Source of the DNA: Flectonema sp. DT1601
Lineage: Eukaryota; Euglenozoa; Diplonemea; Diplonemida; Diplonemidae
Reading direction: 5' to 3'
DNA: 64,000 nucleotides
NCBI GenBank assembly: GCA_964019425.1
Contig: OZ025850.1
Span: 186,001-250,000, forward strand
The notes beneath the pieces were generated by a model. It was given only the letters and a program-made list of their open reading frames with translations. It made no database searches and was not told the DNA's origin. The translations under genes and the position numbers were made by a program. Positions 61,743 through 64,000 of this stretch are shown here, in pieces; positions within the stretch are counted from its first letter, which is position 1, and every line of letters begins with the position of its first letter.

Positions 61743-64000
61743 CTATTGTATTGCCGCTAACGGCTCTTGCTCGTTGATCATATTTCTAGAAACTGGTCTG
61801 TCCATCAACGAAGCCTGTCCAGCAGTTGGTTCATATTGTTGAATCTTTTTTAACAGATGTTGTACGAAGTCACGAAGTCTTTGAATTTCCTCCTGCTGAT
61901 GACTCATTTCCATACTGTTTTTATCAACCTGTTGAATGATGTCGGCTATTTTTGATGGCGATATTTGAGATAGGTTTCGTACACCACTCGTAGTTGATCC
62001 TTTTTGTATCTTACCTGCGATTGATGATTTTGGTGGTGCCGAAGTCCCATCTGGTGAAAAGGGTCGGTTTATCATATTAGGTTCTGGTGTTCGTGATTTT
62101 TTAGGAAGGGGTGTTAATGAAATTCGTTGAGATTGTCTCACTTCCTTTAGTTGAGATTCTGTGATTTGAACTTTTTGCCAGAGCATCTTTTTCTGATGAC
62201 GAAGGTCATTTATTTCGCTCACCAGTCGTGAGTTCTCACCTGTCTTACGCTGTCCATCTTGTTTCATGTGTTCTTCTCTTCTTGTGTTTTGCTTTTTTGA
62301 AGCCGTTAGTTGGGCTTCCATGTAGAAGCGTTGTCTTTCGAAGATCATTCCACTCTTTTGGTTATCAATTTGTTCTCCTTGTTTTCCAAATTTTTCAGAA
62401 TACTTATCAACTATCCCTCGCAATGAATATATTAAATCTTTCGAATCTCCCTTGTCAGTTAGAGTTGTCAATTCTTTGAGAAGAAGTTGAAGTAGACGTT
62501 GCCTGTCATCGAGTCTTCTATTTCTGTTTAAAACGTCTTTCATAATGACGTCTAATTTATCATCCTTTGCTGCTAATAATTGCTGTAGGGTGTCTCTGTC
62601 TAAACCGACTCTCTCTAATTCACAATCCATTTGTTGGATTCGATCATTCATGGCTCGGATGTTGTCTTCTTTTGGAACAACCTCCTTACGAAGTTCGTTG
62701 AATCGAAATTGAAGTACGTAGCGGAGTTTTTCAAGTTCTGCTGTTTGTTTCTTTAGCTCCAATATTTTTTTCTCTGATGCTGATATGGTGTCATTCCGAA
62801 CATTGATTTCCAATCTGAGAGCTTGAATAGCCTTCTCCAATTCTGCTATTTTCGCATCTTTTTTTCGAAGTTTTTCTTTCTTATCGAGAGCTTCACGTTC
62901 TAATTCTTTTATGTGAACGTCGTGTTTTTCTTGACGACGACGGTAGCCATCAACCTCTGATTGAGCGCGGAGTCTTTCTTTTTCTTTGGTTTCTAGTCTG
63001 GCGTTAAGTCGTTTTTCACGTGCAAGCATTTCTTCTTCGTGTTCCTGTTCAGTGTCTCGTAGTATAGCTGTGCTTTCTTCGAGTGTTTCATTTCGTTCTT
63101 TGTGTGCCTTGTCGACTTCTTGGTGAAGAGTTTGTTGGAGTTCTGACAATTCTTGTGTTGCTCGTTTCTTTTCAGCTTCTCTTTCTTTTTGCATTTTATG
63201 AATTTTATTTTCATAGCGAACAGTTAGGTCATTTTTTTCTTCAAGCAAGGCTTCGTATCTCTGATGTTGATCTTTATTCTTACGAGAGTGCAACGCTTCC
63301 AATTCTTGGATGTCTTGTAATCTCTGAGCTTCTATTGCCTTTGCTTCGCCAGTCATTGTTTTTTCAGTTAATTCTAAATTCCGAAGTGCTTCTGCTTTTT
63401 GAAGTTTTGCTTTTTGTAATTTGCTTTCCGCATCAGCTCTTGATTGCTCAAGTTGTTGAGTATAGTGTGATATTATGTTTTCTTTTTCAACTTTACGAGT
63501 ACGCTGTTCTTCTACGAGTGAGACTTGTAAAGCGGAGGCTTCACGATTTTTATCGTCAATATCCTGATGGAGAACTAACGCCACGTCATCGAATATTGAA
63601 TAATTGAAGGTACGTCTTCCAGCGGGAACTTTATTATCTAAAAGAGTGTCAACGTCGAACATAAGAAGACAGCCATCTTCACCAACAGTGAATAAATATT
63701 TCTCATCAGTACTCAGTACAACGAATAGTATTTCTCCTTGGTGGATGTCGAGGATTAGATCGGGTGCGATTGGAGTTGTGGATTGTTTCATAGGCCATGA
63801 GAATATCTGGAGTTCTCCAACAGGGGTTCCGACAAATAGAGCTCCCGCATGAGTGGAGATAGCAACTTCACTAGTCTGAGCTCTGCCGTGATTGTGTTTT
63901 GATGATGTTCCTCGTTCTTGAGAATTTAGCGATCCCAAATGAGCAATAGATCGAGGTGGTTCTTGTTCTTGAGTGTCTGATAATTTAACGACACGTAGAG
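61743..64000 (-). CDS. CFAP57: CFAP57 (WDR65)-like ciliary protein, C-terminal part
   Basis: The frame is open from the window edge to TAG at 61743, giving at least 752 residues, so the N-terminal part lies outside. The visible start is the end of a WD-repeat propeller (HAGALFVGTPVGELQIFSWP, HQGEILFVVLSTDEKYLFTVGEDGCLLMFD). A coiled coil of about 450 residues follows, with family-like stretches such as RYVLQFRFNELRKEVVPKED and DDRQRLLQLLLKELTTLTD. A polar tail closes the protein. CFAP57/FAP57 is an axonemal adaptor needed to assemble a subset of inner-arm dyneins, so the organism should have a motile flagellum at some stage. Confidence 0.9.
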   Translation of the reverse strand, partial: LRVVKLSDTQEQEPPRSIAHLGSLNSQERGTSSKHNHGRAQTSEVAISTHAGALFVGTPVGELQIFSWPMKQSTTPIAPDLILDIHQGEILFVVLSTDEKYLFTVGEDGCLLMFDVDTLLDNKVPAGRRTFNYSIFDDVALVLHQDIDDKNREASALQVSLVEEQRTRKVEKENIISHYTQQLEQSRADAESKLQKAKLQKAEALRNLELTEKTMTGEAKAIEAQRLQDIQELEALHSRKNKDQHQRYEALLEEKNDLTVRYENKIHKMQKEREAEKKRATQELSELQQTLHQEVDKAHKERNETLEESTAILRDTEQEHEEEMLAREKRLNARLETKEKERLRAQSEVDGYRRRQEKHDVHIKELEREALDKKEKLRKKDAKIAELEKAIQALRLEINVRNDTISASEKKILELKKQTAELEKLRYVLQFRFNELRKEVVPKEDNIRAMNDRIQQMDCELERVGLDRDTLQQLLAAKDDKLDVIMKDVLNRNRRLDDRQRLLQLLLKELTTLTDKGDSKDLIYSLRGIVDKYSEKFGKQGEQIDNQKSGMIFERQRFYMEAQLTASKKQNTRREEHMKQDGQRKTGENSRLVSEINDLRHQKKMLWQKVQITESQLKEVRQSQRISLTPLPKKSRTPEPNMINRPFSPDGTSAPPKSSIAGKIQKGSTTSGVRNLSQISPSKIADIIQQVDKNSMEMSHQQEEIQRLRDFVQHLLKKIQQYEPTAGQASLMDRPVSRNMINEQEPLAAIQ

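Overview
This window comes from the nuclear genome of a eukaryote, most likely a free-living flagellated protist. The host genes include CFAP57 (a ciliary protein), a TMED2-like p24 cargo receptor with two GT-AG introns, NEK and Akt-like AGC kinases, and an E3 ligase with a MYCBP2-type RING-Cys-relay. TAA, TAG and TGA all end host genes, so the code looks standard. Spacers are A+T rich and full of A or T runs of 10 to 30 bases. I cannot name the species. The retroelements (endonuclease, reverse transcriptase, RNase H, 2A peptide) resemble the I/ingi group of LINEs, and 2A-bearing members are known from trypanosomatids, but that does not place the host.

Layout. From 1 to 2.3 kb there is the start of a coiled-coil gene (minus strand) and a possible first exon cut short by a transposon. 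From 2.3 to 30.6 kb lies a dense block of non-LTR retroelements: a decayed LINE (B), two copies and one fragment of family A, a short pair of tRNA genes (Glu and Ala), a 5'-truncated C copy, two GC-rich poly(A)-ended units sharing an identical 219-bp repeat, an intact-looking C copy and a nearly intact D copy. From 33.1 to 35.8 kb there is a satellite array with a 522-bp higher-order period. From 36.8 to 64 kb ten host genes follow, all on the minus strand: amino-acid transporter, NRAMP-like transporter, NEK kinase, RBR/RING-Cys-relay E3, p97-binding-motif protein, p24 protein, TrhO/TSTD2-like rhodanese, ubiquitin-like/ankyrin protein, PH-AGC kinase and CFAP57. A 742-bp inverted-repeat DNA transposon and a six-fold tandem duplication of the ankyrin gene's start lie among them. 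The 54.0-59.9 kb stretch shows no gene.

The most striking system is the expression strategy of the LINEs. In every copy where the junction is present (A-1, A-2, C, D; three families) ORF1 ends in TGA followed at once by CTT or CTA and then GAC or GAT. The same frame then runs on without a break, through a short linker and a perfect D-V-E-x-N-P-G-P 2A motif, into the endonuclease-RT-RNase H protein. ORF2 has no ATG of its own before the 2A motif. The linker differs between the two A copies only at synonymous sites. This predicts programmed UGA readthrough followed by 2A release of ORF2. It is backed by sequence comparison only; no experiment is visible here. Other LINE features worth attention are a conserved GTGGTC-AAA-GACCAC hairpin in all 3' UTRs, near-identical 3' UTRs on families with diverged proteins, and a head-to-tail train of elements ending just upstream of a tRNA gene.
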